In this document: piece by piece, positions 46,317 through 59,313 of the stretch
Layout of the letters: each line of letters opens with the position of its first letter
Numbering within the stretch: position 1 is the stretch's first letter
Assembly (NCBI GenBank): GCA_036346255.1
Contig: CM070623.1
Location: forward strand, 24,806,875-24,870,874
Origin: Ampelocalamus luodianensis
Taxonomy: Eukaryota > Streptophyta > Magnoliopsida > Poales > Poaceae
Direction of reading: 5' to 3'
Length of the DNA: 64,000 nt
Program-made: the position numbers and the translations under genes
Notes under the pieces: generated by a model
Told to the model about the DNA's origin: nothing
What the model saw: the letters and a program-made list of their open reading frames with translations, nothing else
The model's database searches: none

Positions 46317-48749
46317 GCTGGCGCCGTCCGTGGGGAGCGCGGCGTGGAATCTTGGAAGACTGGTGTTGCTCACCGATTCTTTGTCCATTTCCCACTCGTA
46401 AACGCTCATGCGGTTATGTCGGGAAGTTGGGACGAAGAGAATTGGTTCGACCGGCGGACTCGCCAACCTTGACATGGGCGCATGCATGCGCGCCATGGAG
46501 AAAAATTGAGCCTCTTCGTCATCCTCCTCTTCCATCGGGTGCGCCGTTGCGAAACAAGCGAAATCGGCCAGGATGGATGAGGATACACCTGCGATCGGTG
46601 GTGTTTCCGGAGACGCGCTCGGCCGGTTGAGAAGCCCGAAGGCTTCAAAGAAGCCCGACTCGCGGCCGGCAAGAAAGGTGAAGAAAACCCAACTCATCAA
46701 CTCGAAGTCAATATACTTTTGATGCGATCATGGTTGATAGATACTCGCCGCGGCTTCTAGCAATTCCGAGAGCCAACCGACACTTGGTAGCGGTGTCGAT
46801 GAAACCCCGGGTGATAAACCGGATGGGGATAATAAAACTCGACATCACGATCGGCGATTCGCGCATCAGTGAGACCATTACTAGGACCTCGAAGAGTGCG
46901 ATCACCGATTATTCTCCATCGTGGAAACTCTTGGTGAAAACTACGAAAGGCTCTCCATTGATTACGATGGAAGCTCATCGAGAGGATAGCGTTGGAAACA
47001 CGAGGTCAATGCGATCGGAGATTCAAATCAAGATGCCGTGTGCGGTCCTCCACACATTACCTCGCCACCACATAATGATTGAGATGATACGAGCGGTCGG
47101 GCACCAAATGCCGAGTCACGAGGCGGTGGGCGTCCATCGGTTAATTCGCTGATCTGCCCTAGCCAATGCGGGAGATCGGGCAAGACCGACGGGAGAAACA
47201 GAGAATTCGGGCTATCAAACGCCTCTTTACGGTAGAAACCTCGTAAGACCTTGGTAACAATCGAACTGCGGCGAGTTAGAAATATGTTAAATACTTACGA
47301 CCTGTTTTGGCGAAACTCCGAGTTTTGCAACGACTTGTAGGTCAAGTATCGGAGATTATCAACGAACCATGCGGCGCGCGGAAGCATATCGGGAGCGAAG
47401 GCAACCACGAGTCGGACCATGACTTCATCTCGGCATTCTTCCCCGGCGAAGCGGCGTGGTCGTGTTGAGGGTCAACTAACACAAGGACCATTCGGCGCTT
47501 CCGACCAAGAAGTCATGAGGGAAGAAGATTGTTTGAGAATCTTCACCTCGCTAACAAGAGAAAACGCTTGGACTCGATGATCTTGGTATCATCTTAACCG
47601 AACAAGCGGTCAAAGGCGTTCTCAGCATACGCGGCGGATCGGGATACGAGAAAATCAGCGATCGGTCGAGAATCGGTCCCGACCGATTATAATCCGGCAC
47701 CTTTTCAAAGAAGGTGCGTGAGGCGATCACGCAGTTGTCGAGCTTTCTGCGGGGCTCCAAGCTGTGCGTTGGCCAAACGAGTTCGACCGCCAACTGGATA
47801 AATTCAATGGGACCCAAAATCCTTTAGAATTTCTTGATTTATACCACCGCCATCGAGTGCTGGCGGTGGCGAAAATGTAATGGCTAATTATCTTCCCACG
47901 GTACTAGAAGGATCGGCCGATCATGGTTGCTAAATTTACCTATCGGATCGTGTATGCTTGGGAGCGACTTTGCGATCTTCTAATTGCAAACTTTCGAGTG
48001 CGTCACGATCGCCTAGAAAGGAGGATGATCTCCACGAGATCGACAAAAACCTAATGAAACTCTTCGACAATACATCAAGAGATTTAGCCAAGTCGCCTTT
48101 CGATTCCAGGTTGCGAGTCCTCTGTTATCCGAGGCTTTTAAGCGGGATTAAGAAATCGAAGGTTTACGGAGGATCTAGCAATTCATCCCCACGAACAACC
48201 ATCGAGCTCTTCGACATGGTGACAAATGCGCAGCGGCTAGCGAAGCGATCGAGTGGAAACGGCCGTTGATCGAAAGACAAGATCCCCACTGATGCGGATA
48301 AGTCGGAAAAGAAGCGGAAGAAAGCTCTCAAGAAGAAGAAACACGCGGAACTAACAATAAGGAGGTTACGGGTGTTTCTGAAAATTTCTAAGGGAAGAAA
48401 AGATTACTCTGGTCATAGCAAAGCAAAAGCTCCGACCAATGAATATAAGAAAAGCAAAAAATGGTGTCCTCTCCATAAACAAGCAGGACACGATTTACGC
48501 AACTGTCGCGCTTGGCAGAAGAAATTGAATGATTATTATGCAGGTAAAGGTCCACTTCCTTCAATTCAAGAAATTGGGAAACAAGCTCGAAAGGACAAGG
48601 ATGGTGGCGAGGAGATGGAGTATCAAGAACCTCGACATCTTGTCGATGTAATTTCGGGGATCTTCTTCATACGAATCCGGGCGTCACAGTGATGCGGATC
48701 AACCTCAAGCGAGATTAAATCCGTGGGTTGCCCGATCTTTCACGGTGGA

Positions 48750-50530
48750 ACTCGAAGATCGATAGTGCGTCGTCTTCTTCTTTAGCGTCGATGAAGAGTA
48801 CCATGCATGTGAGCGATACCATGCGTGACGGAATACCTTGCACGTGAAACGAGTATTTTGAAACAACAATCCGCACTGGATAAATAAATCTCACACCGCG
48901 CACACCACGATACGAATGAGAAATAGGGATCAAAAGATCCAGCGGCGACTCCTAGCACCACACTAGAAACCACCATGCCACGATGAAATCCGAGATTGGA
49001 ATTCACAAGAACACACCAAACGAGGATGAACCTAACAGTAGAGGCCAACACGCTGCGTGTTTTATTTCATAACTCAAAACTTAACTCCCCTTTACATGGT
49101 CGCACCCCTTGGCCTTTTATAGCCAAAGCACGCACACCTACGAAATAAAGTCCTACCGACTAGATCACAGTGAAAATAAAGATAATATTTTTGAAATATA
49201 CTAAAAGTAATCCTTCTATCTCGAATCATGTTTCCTGAACCCAACTCAACGTTGAACAGACTTGTCATGCATGTATGTGTGTCTTATGGTGGGACCCACG
49301 GATTAGTTGCTGTAGGATTAAATCCCTTCTTGTGTAAGTTTTCTTTGGTGGACCCCATCCACATGCATGTAGAGATAGAGTGACCAAAACACGCTCAAAT
49401 AGATGGCACCGATTCCATCTTCTAGCATAGCAGATAGGATACTCGAGTTGATATGAGATGTTATTTGAGATCTTTGTTTATCTCCTTGGGTCCACGTAGA
49501 ACAAGGAAGCCAATAAAATAGCAACTCACGTTCCTTGTAAAGCTTCCTAATTTCTTTGGATTGTTTGTGGCTTCCCCTTCTCTCTCTGATTTATCTCCAA
49601 GAAATATAACTACGGAACAATCACGGCTTCTGGATCAAACACATACACATGTGTGCGTGCACATGCACACGCACACCATGTCCATGCAGCTCAAGCACAC
49701 CATGCATCATTATTTCTTACGGCTCCATGCACCATGCATGCTTGGTTCTACATTGTTTTGACCAACCTGTGCACAAGGACTAAAAGAAGCAGGCATAAAA
49801 TTAGTAGACAGTATCTGCGCCGCATCATCCTCCCCTCCTTCAAGCGAAACTGTCCTCGGTTTCGAGTTGATCTTCTCACCATCTTCTAAAGTTTGCATGG
49901 GGATTGAAAAATTTTCAGTAGCTTCGGCCTCCTTCTTCGCTTCTTCTTGTGCCTTCCTTTCTAACAGCTTCTTCTTGTAATCATCTTGAATCAACTGGAC
50001 ATCTATGGGAAGCAAACGAAACGGTGTACCCTTAGTTGTAAAGGTACAACCTTGGGTGCTCCAATTCTGTGTAACTACACCTTGTTGCTCGCACCACGGT
50101 CCACCCAACAATATATGACACGAAACCATAGCGACTGGTATAACATCACACAAAACCTCGCAAGAGAATTTGCCCAATGAAAACAGTACCTTGACTTGGT
50201 TCGTGATTTTGAGCACGCCAGAATACCACTTCAGTATATAAGGTTGTGGATGTAGTATCATTGACAACCCCAGCTTCTCAACTAGTTCGGTACTAGCAGC
50301 ATTAATCGAACTCTCACAATCAATCGACATGGCACAAACTATATCTCTCACTTTGCAACGAGAGTGAAAAGTCCAATCCACGCCGTAACCTTCCTCTTCA
50401 TACAGAATGCTGCAACTCAACTTCCTAAAGCTCTCCTCCGAAGACGCCATAGCAGCACCAAAATTTTCGCAATTTGGCAGCAGCAAACAAGTTGTATATG
50501 ATGTATGTGCAACAGCGTTTCAGGCCCTCT
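48750..50530 (-). mobile_element. Gypsy fragment G: protease-containing ORF plus 3' LTR
   Basis: On the minus strand an ORF (50486-49710) is followed by polypurine tract GAAGGAGGGGAGGATGATG (about 49825-49843). LTR-like sequence then runs down to about 48750, with a TATA box (CTATAAAAGG) near 49115. Element B sequence is lost between about 48720 and 50530. No 5' LTR or pol is seen, so it is a truncated copy; the borders are approximate. Confidence 0.6.
49710..50486 (-). pseudogene. Retropepsin-like gag-pol fragment of G
   Basis: 258 aa. IDCESSINAASTELVEKLGL followed by HPQPYILKW and a CDVIPVAMVSCHILLGGPW segment match the pepsin-like fold of plant gypsy polyproteins (normally D-S/G-G-S/A, then ILLGRPW). 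The active site here reads D-C-E-S, so it lacks the usual D-x-G and should be inactive. A charged stretch (KKKLLERKAQEEAKKEAE) follows. No RT follows; the LTR comes straight after. A host gene is considered unlikely because of the polypurine tract and LTR context. Confidence 0.72.
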
Positions 50531-53500
50531 CATTGAAAATGGCGTATGTGTATCGACTTTACAGATTTAAATAAAGCTTGTCCAAAGGATGATTTTCCCC
50601 TTCCTCGCATTGATCAACTTGTAGACTCTACCTCAGGGTGTGAGTTATTAAGTTTTTAGATGCATATTCGAGGATACCACCAGTTAACATGAGTAAAGAA
50701 GATGAAGAAAACTTCCTTCATCACTCCATTTGGTACTTCTTTGTTATGTAAAGATGCCATTTGGTCTTAAAAATCTTTGGTCTGACGTTCCAAAGGTTGA
50801 TCGCGAGAAACATTTAGTACAGATAGGTCGGAATCTTGAAGCCTATGTTGATGACTTGGTCGTAAAAGTATCGACATTGGTGACCACATTCGGACCTACA
50901 AGAGACTTTCAATAATTTAAGGCGTCATAACCTTAAATTAAATCCGAAAAAGTGTGCGTTCGGGTTTTATCTGGAAAAGCGCTCGGGTTTCTAGTTTACG
51001 CTAGAGGCATTGAAGCAAATCCGGTGAAAATAACCGCTATCGATCGAATCGTTCCCGACCACAAAAAGGAAATCTGAAGCTAACCGGTGTATGGCGGCGT
51101 TAAGTCGTTTCATAGCACTGTTAGGTGAAAAAGGACTCCCATTTTCAAGCTTCTCGGAAACATGGAAGTTTGAATGGACTAAAGAGGCAAGCGGCGGCTT
51201 TTGAGGAGCTTAAGCGGTATCTTACGAATCCTCGGTCTTAGTCTCTCAAGATTGGAAGAGACATTGCTAATTTCACGTCATTTAGCGCCACGGGCGATTA
51301 GCGGTGTATTGGTCGTAGAACGTGATCGTATCCAACGACCAATATATTATGCGAAGTCTTGCATGGACCAAAAGAACGATATCCTGAGATCTGAAATTGC
51401 TCTATGGTCTCCTTATGTCTTCAAGGAAACTTAGACATTATTTTGGGCCCATAAAGTGGTCGTACCTACTAGGATATCCGCTTGGTCAAGTCTAGGTAAC
51501 AGGAGTCATCGGGGCGAATAGCGAAATGGGCGGTTGAGCTTGGGGCGTTTGACCTCCATTTTGTCCCTAGAACGGCGATTAAGTCTCGGGCAATAGCGAA
51601 TTCATTGCGAATGGACAAACCTGAACCCTCCCAAGAACGAGTACGAGATTCACGACCGGTGGACAATGTACTTTGATGGTTCCTTGATGCTTCAAGGCTC
51701 GGGTGGGGTCGTTTTGATTTCCCCTTGGCGAACAACCGTCGCCATTCGGTTAAACTTTCTGCTACAAATAATGCGCGAATCGAAGGTTTCTTGGAAGGAC
51801 TTGAGTAGCTCGTTAAGCTCGGGTTCGCAGATTGCTAGTGAAGGTGATTCTCAACTAGTAGCGAATCAAGTAGGGAAAGAGTATCAATGCTCTAGTACCA
51901 AGATGTCATCATATCTGCGGAAGTGCGGAAACTTGAAAAGCATTTCTTCGGTTTCGGATCCAACACATTCCTAGAAAGGAAAACTTTACAGCGGACGATT
52001 GGCGGATGGCTTCCACACGGACATCCGTCCGCGGAGTTTTCTCGAAACTCGATTCACCCTCGGTAGTCGAGCCTTGAGGACATAGATATTAGCAAGGAGG
52101 TTTCACACCTTGATTACGCAAACATGGATGCTCCACAGTCGATGATGGTTGGCGCCATCACGATCCGCGGTAGAGATTGGATGACATCGATCTACAATTA
52201 TCTTGACATGACATAATTCCGGAAGATGATGTAGAGGCCGATCGTATTGCACGAAAAGTCAAATCATACACTCTCATTGAGCGTACCTTATATAGCGAGG
52301 ATCTCACGGTGTTGATGAGATGCATATCTCAATCGGATGACATTAAGTTGCTAACAAAATTCATAAAGGAGTGCGTGGAGCTCATCATTCCTCTGAGCAG
52401 GCGGTTGGTAAAGCCTTTAGGCAAGGATACTCTTGGCAACTGCCTTCATGATGCAAAAGAGCTCGTGACAAAGTGCGTACAATGTCGGTTTCATGGCCGA
52501 CAAGTACATCGGCCGTCTCAAGCTTTGCAAACAATCCCTCTTTCTTGGCCTTTTGCAGCACAGGGATTTGGACATTAGGGACCTTTCCCAAAGGCACCGG
52601 GGCTTTGAGTTCTGTTCGTCATGATTGACACGTTCACTAAGTGGATCGAAGCGTAGCCGTTGTAAAACTACAACCCCGAAGCCGCCAAGAGGTTCATAAC
52701 AAGAAACGTGATTACGGTTTGGTGTACCCAATCGTATAATCGCGATAGCGGTGCCAGATTCTCAGCGGCAATTTTGAGTGCAGCGAAGAACTAGGTGTCA
52801 AGATACATTTAACCATTGCTCATCCACGAGCAATGGAGCGATTGAGCGAGCCAATGGTATCATAATGCAAGGATCAAGCGGCGAGTGTTAGGCGGTTACT
52901 TCAGCGGTCGGGAGCTTGGGTTGAGAACTTCCCTACGTATTATGGGTCATTGCGTGCCACAACTAGTCGATGCGACGGAAACACCATTCTTTTTAGTTTA
53001 CGGGGTGAGGCTATGCTTCCTCGAACTAAAATTGGTTACCTTTCGAGCCGATTACTTTTAAAGTGATCGATCGAGCAACGACAGCGACATCAATTTCCTT
53101 GAAGAAAGACGAAATCAAGCCTTGATCGATCGACAATCTACCAACAAGCCATGCGTCGGTATCCGCGATCGTAAGGTACAACCTCGCTGACCTAGCTGTA
53201 GGTGATGCAGTTCTCGGAAAAATCGAACCAAGCAAATCGCAATAAACTTTCACCTAAATGGGAAGGTCCATACACGTGGTCGAAGTAACTGAGACGAGGA
53301 TCGATCTGATTAGCTATGTCCGATGGGCGGTTTTATCTAATTCTTGGAATATTGATCAATTGCGTAAGTTCTATGTTTAATTTCATGTATTTCATTTTTA
53401 TTCATTTTTTCTTCAATAAAGATGCTTTTCCTTAAAAATGATAAGTATGGTTGTTTATACTTATTATTTGTTGCATCTGTCGTATGCCATCCCGTTCTTG

Positions 53501-54344
53501 GTTGGTGGAGAAGACTCTCATTCTCTCAGATATTACTTCTTTGGGATCTCCACTACTCATGGTTGTTGACTTAAATGTCACCAATCACTGTGTTTTAAGC
53601 GTGATCATTGCTTCAATGATACACATTCACGACCGGACATTCTTTTCTTAAAGAGTCATACGAGTATAAGAGTACCACCTCGAGACGATTTACTTGGCTT
53701 CGTTTCTTGAAATTGAAGATTGTTATTTTATTTCAACATTCTGTTCTAATCAAGTTTGGCTCTTGGTCGGGACACGAAAGCCTCTGGTGAAGTCTCTCCT
53801 CTTTGCACGTGGTCACCTTGCTGGAAGGAGCTTCTAGTGACGGTCCTTTTCCTCGATCCTCATTGCGATCGGATTTGAGAATGAGCACGTTTGCGAAATA
53901 TTTTACAAATCTTGATTCTTAAGATTCGTCTGACCAGATCCAAATATTTCCTAAACAACGGTACTTATCTCTTCATTTCATTTCTTGCATACATTCTTAA
54001 TGCATATCTTCTTATAAGCAAGATCTAGTCTTTGTTATCTCTTCGACTACAAGTGGTATTCCATAGTACTTGATAATGGGCAAAATCTAGACTAGCGAAG
54101 TAAGTCAGTTGGTTCAGCCACATGATTTCCTAGTATTTCCTAGATCATTGTCATACACATTATCAACACTCTTACCATGGTCATCGTTATTACTCAAATA
54201 CAGGTCTCTGCTTTCTTTTAGTAACGTTCATCTACTAACATAGCGATCGGAGCTAGGAGATATATGAGTATTTAACAACATTAATAAGACAAGCGGATCT
54301 TCTTTGATAAAAGGTAAGTTTTCATAGTCTAAAGTTACATTCAT

Positions 54345-57115
54345 TTACATGTTGAGACCACGGTGGTCGCTATGTGATGGAGATCAACTTCCATTTCTTA
54401 CGCAACTTTCTCTCCGAGGTTTACTTCCTCGGGAAGTTTTGTTGCTTCACTTTCAGAGCGATCAAGTCCTCTTCCACAGCTTTAAGACTAACGAGAGGGT
54501 GGAAGCCTTTAGTTTTGCTAAAGCAACACTAACTCGATTACAATAGCTTCCTTCATTGTGCAGGTATGGTTTTCCCTCATAGTTTTGGCGGACCTTTGAG
54601 ATCTTCCAAAAGTTGACCAAAGTAGATCATCTTTTACGTTGGATCTCCTAAAGAAGGCAAGCTTGATCCGATCCCATATCGAAGATCATCTTGTTAAGAG
54701 CCTTGATCTTCTCATCAAGGCCAAATACAAGAGCTTCCTTTTGGCCACGCTCAAAATCGAGGGTCTTCTCCGCTTCGTTCAAGTGCTCTGTTTTTACGCG
54801 AGTAGATAAACAAAATCAATGTACTCTTTACAATTGGAGTTATGGAATCTGGTTAGATCTCAGACCGATTACCTTTGATTTTCTTCTCACAAGAGTGAAA
54901 ACCTCTTTTGCTGGTCATCGCATGCTCGATCGACCGGTCTTTACTCGATTTTATTCCTCGGCTTTATTATTAGAGCTTCCTTGGCCTTAATCTCTTCTTT
55001 AATTTTCTCTAAATCTATCAAATATGATAGAAAGAGAGGATAATCTATAAGGAGAATCAAGATAATAAGCAGTAGGAGATCAAAAAGAGAAATGTATTTA
55101 CTTCTCATATCGGAGTGTTTTTGCTCCAAAGTTCTTATTATTTGGTCGGGTCCTCAGATCACGACATAGTTTTTGACCAAATGCTACAAAACAAAAATTC
55201 CTTTCTTTAGTAAGCTTTCAAAGGCTGCAAAAGAAAGAGTTGTAAGGATGGTCGTAGAACACTTACAATTGCTATATCATTATATTCGGAAAAGATGGTA
55301 TCTGGACCAATCTTAGCTTGATGGTCCGATATCTTTCCCGAGCTTCATCAAGTTCCTTATCCTCGATAAATCGGGAGAAAAGGGAATTTGTTAACTTTGA
55401 GAAGTATTTCTGGAGGAGGTGGAACTGTTGAGGGTCTCTGGGATGACTACCTCTGGAGAAGGAGTAAAGATTACTAGAGGATCTGACGAATCTTTGAAAC
55501 CTGCTCGGGGGCTTCTTTGCTACTTCATCCTCGGTAGTTTTGCTTTAGGAGTATCACAGTGAGAGCCTCCACGACCACCTCCACCTCGGGAACTTTTTCT
55601 GAGGGTGCTTTAGTCGGATCTGGCCGAACACCGAAGATCTAAAACAAGAGAGAGAAGGTAAGGAAGATCCAAGGTATGTATAAATCGACCTCTTCATTTT
55701 ATATATATACCTTGTTGTTTTTGAATTTACCTTATAACGCATCGAACTAAAGTTCGTTGCGCTAGCCTCCTCTTCTGTCAGTGATCTCACGGTTCTAAAC
55801 GATAGGGTTGACTAGATCTTGCACATCTACTAATCGAAATCGAGCGATATCGCGACCATTTGGTCGAGGTCACGATCGCGGTCGATAGATGTAGATTCGT
55901 CTACCTCCACAGATGGCCTCGATGAAGCCTTTGGAGGATTCTCGATGACCTTCTTTGGAAGATACGACGACGCTAAATTCATCATCAAAGATAGTTAGGC
56001 GATAAACATAATTTATCCAAAATATTATTTGTGTTCGGTTACCTACCTGCGGAGGGCTTACATCTGTGTGGTCGAAGGGAAGATCGGATCATCAATTGGC
56101 TCACATCTTTCGGTGACCTTGTTGACTCTCAACCCAACCGACTACACATCAAAGAGGATTTATGGTATCCGATCAAAAAATAATATATGCGTCAATAAGA
56201 CAACGATTGATATTTTTACCTTAAGTCTTTCAATCCTTTCTTGTGAAACAACCGCTAAGATCAGAAAACTAGCCTTATCGTCGGGCTCTCGTGCGAGATC
56301 ATCTTGATCCGGCTTCTAATCTCATCGAGAAGATAGAGCGTAAGGTAAAATGAAAGAGTTAAGAAATAATCAAGCGAAATATATAAGCTGGTTGGAATCA
56401 TTAAAATGGCTTACCATCTTTGGAGTCTCTGGTCGTATCATCACGACCAATATACGAGCATCTTATGTGCTCGGGCCTTCAAAGAACTAACAGTGCGTGG
56501 AAAAATCCTTCACCACATGCAAGATATTAGACCTTTGACACTAAAAGCTTGATTGCTTGACCCATTTCCCTACATTTCCTCCTTCTGCGTAGGAGCGCCA
56601 TATCAGTTCTCGACGCCTTCTTACGAATAATAAGGCATCTTTCTTCGTGATCTTCATATAGAACCAACCCTTCTTCCATGGCGACCACGAAGATTTTGAG
56701 TACATAAAAATGTACTCATCGACTTTTCCATCATGGAGGCGCAAAGTACACTCTCGGCGTCCGATTGTTTTTCGGACCGTCATCGTAGTAATACACGAGC
56801 AGATCGGATCTGCTGGAATCCCAGTGCGCCGCGGTGACGAAAATGCTGAGATTTCGCGATGGCATTGGGAGCCAAATTCACCAATTCAACTCCATAATAC
56901 TCCAAAACTTGAGGAAGAAAGGAGTGAAGCGGTGGCGAAATCCGCATTCGATGTATGCGAGAAAAAAGAATTTCTCCATCTTCCTTGCTCGGGAATGTTC
57001 CCAAGCGCGGATCTCAAGAAATCACATCCTTCTTTGAGGAGTATCGATCTTCTCAGATTCTCAACTTTTTCTCACTTAGGTCGAAACCGACCAGGTTGGT
57101 GATTTGGTCCGACAT
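54345..57115 (-). pseudogene. Antisense ORF of element B (Transposase_28-like)
   Basis: It starts MSDQITNLVGFDLSEKKLRI at 57115 (minus), corresponding to the 25685 start in element A. Then come YGVELVNLAPNAIAKS (about 56900) and DEYIFMYSKSSWSPWKKGWF (about 56700). Charged C-terminal pieces end near 54345, and stops and frame changes are frequent. Its conservation in position and direction in two diverged copies suggests it is a genuine part of the family. Function is unknown. Confidence 0.68.
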
Positions 57116-58764
57116 GGTTAGGTTCTTTTGGGTGAGAAAAGCAAAGGAGGTCGGAGGTAGTTTTTACTCGAAAGATGAGAAAAGAAAGGAGGAAGTGAAA
57201 AACCTAGGTTTACAAAGGGTTTTATAAGCTTGAAATCCTAAACCGTAATAAGGAGTTACCCAAAAAGTCCAACGGACACGAAACTCTTCAAATCCCAAGG
57301 CAAAGTTCTCAACTTTAAAGTGAATACAAACGCTTCAAATGCCTTTGTATTTAATAAGCGTCATCCCGATACGATTTCATCGGAAGAAAGGTGTTCACGA
57401 CCTATTCATTTAAAGTTCGGGGCTGGTGCGCGAGATTAAAACCTCTATATCTCTAGTTTGTTCGGCATCCATCGATACCACCGCTCACTACCTTAGGTAA
57501 GCAGTCTAGAGCACGTGACAAGGCCTTTACAAAGTTCTACCTTAAAGTATTTATGCCTGCTAAGGTTTCGCTTCCATTGGACTGACCGTCCTCCGGGAGC
57601 CCCCTCTTGCGCTAGGTGGGACTACTGTCTGACCGATACCCACACCAACAACATAGCACAAATAACAATGATGTATCACAAATTAATAAGCCAGGTCCCC
57701 TCCCCATACTCAGGACATGTGGTTGCACGGTGAGGCATAACCCATTATAGGTATAGCAAAGGAACGCTCAGAGGCCGGTCCTCAATTGACTTGGGCGTCT
57801 TTCAAAACAAATCCTAGGTCTTAATCTTAACCAGAATTAAGCCCGTGCATAAACCTGCACACACCAATCATCCATTTCACCCAAGTCCAAATCCATTTTT
57901 ATTTTATTTTCCAAGTAAAAGCATTTTATAAACCTTCTATGGTAAAACAATACCATAGATCCAATTTAAATCAAATTTGAAAGATTTGGTTAAAAACTTC
58001 CCAAATACAAGATTTGATCTAAGCATTGGCTAAGCATACGATAAATTTTAGTATTATTTCATCTAATGGTGACAAGGTATTTATGTTCGACATTCAAATT
58101 GGCCACACAAGGAAAATTGGAATAACTAGACAATTAAAACAGAGAATTAAAATAATTGTATAAACATATGCATGCAGTAATAATTCAAAATAGAATATAA
58201 ATAATTTGAAATAATGGGATCAATATGATCAAAGGTATAACTTGCCTTGCTTGATTAATTGATGCTCCAAACGATGTCGAAATCCAGTCGTCCGAAGTCG
58301 TCGAAATCTATACGCGTAAACGATCTGAATTTAAATAACATTCAAATAAAATCCAAATAAAATCCAAAAATTATAAAATAAATACTACTAGGAAAGTATC
58401 GACTTTATATGAAGTTAGGGAGTTGAATCGACGGAATCGGAGTTCGTATGAAGGAGAACGAACATCCAGAAGGTTGATTATCACATGAAAAGATGAAATC
58501 CCAAATTTCAGAATTTAAGGAATTATTTTTCTGAAGGAAATCCCTTTATTGTGTTAGCATGATGTCTGTAGGTGGGAAAATGAATTTTTGTCCGAATTTA
58601 TTTTGTAAAAAAATGGTTGGAATCAATGACATGTGGGCCCGGTCCACAAAAATAGGTTTGGTCCACGGTGGACCGGCCCAAGGAATAGTGTCAGCCACGG
58701 AAGCGCACACATCACGTGGGCTTGGGCGGTGAGGTGGCCGTGACATGGCAGTGACGAATTATTG

Positions 58765-59235
58765 CGAAATTCAAAATTTTGTTTGAATAGAAAGGTAGAT
58801 AATATTGAAAAGAACATGTAGGTAAAAGGGTTCGAGCAATTACCCAACGGATGAAGAGATCGGGTTCGACGAAGTTCTCGTCATACTTGGGGAAGAAGAT
58901 GTGGCCGGTGGTGAAAAATTAAGCAAATCAAAATTCCACTTGAATAGAAATGTGGAGAATCTCAATAGGAACTCACCGGTCAAATTTGGTGCACAACGGA
59001 GCAACGGATGAGGAGATCGGGCTCACCAGAGTTGTCGTCGGAGTTAGAGAAGAAGATCGTCGGTACTTTTGTGGCCGCGGTGAACTAACAGGATAATAAA
59101 AATTCGGCTTGAATAGAAATGTGGAGAATCTCAAGAGGAACTCACCGGTAAAATTTGCCAAACAATAGAGCTGCGGATGAGGAGATTGGGCTCGCCGGAG
59201 TTGTCGTTGGAGTTGGAGAAGAAGGGTTAGCAGAC
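58765..59235. repeat. Three-copy tandem repeat (about 157-169 bp) in LTR C
   Basis: TTGAATAGAAATGTGGAGAA-type starts occur at 58783, 58940 and 59109, each followed by an ACTCACCGG / ACGGATGAGGAGATCGGG segment. Confidence 0.85.
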
Positions 59236-59305
59236 GGGGCTCCGGGAGGATTTTGGCAAATCTGAGCGAGAGGATGTGGGGAATGGGGTGGAGAGGCTAC
59301 GGTTC

Positions 59306-59313
59306 AATTTATA
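59306..59313 (-). promoter_or_regulatory. TATA box of LTR C
   Basis: Minus strand TATAAATT lies in GCCCCTATAAATTGAACC, upstream of the tandem repeat in transcription order. Confidence 0.65.

Larger units (their letters stand above)
46460..53280 (+). pseudogene. Element B gag-pol pseudogene, interrupted by fragment G
   Basis: Readable pieces follow the order of element A. The gag start is near 46470. A gag C-terminus with IELFDM (about 48205) precedes the knuckle CPLHKQAGHDLRNC (48372-48692). RT spans 50570-51060, with FPLPRIDQL-like start and AYVDDLVVK near 50850. The RT connection and RNase H lie at 51060-51470. The second RNase H spans 51650-51975 (MYFDGSLML, EGDSQLVANQVGKEYQ). Integrase lies at 52309-52960, with LVTKCVQCRFHGRQVH and an IPLSWPFA boundary. 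Stops and frame changes occur throughout, and the protease segment is replaced by insertion G. It is more decayed than A and visibly richer in CG dinucleotides. Confidence 0.8.
45674..57450 (+). mobile_element. Gypsy element B (same family as A), 3' LTR nearly lost
   Basis: The 5' LTR is 45674-46316 (TGACGAGG...GTCGACA), with primer-binding site TGGCGCCGTCCGTGGGG at 46319. Decayed gag-pol (46460-53280) and an antisense ORF (54345-57115) follow. The polypurine remnant TTCGGGGCTGG leads to only about 24 bp of 3' LTR (57427-57450) before LTR C sequence resumes. B is inserted in C and carries fragment G. Confidence 0.85.

Noticed and set aside
46740..47160. A-to-G hypermutation (editing) of element B relative to A
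   Set aside because: By eye, G-to-A differences are about as frequent as A-to-G in the aligned stretches, so no strand-specific editing pattern is supported.
49710..50486. 258-aa ORF as a possible host gene
   Set aside because: It has a retropepsin-like core and is followed by a polypurine tract and LTR inside a retroelement.
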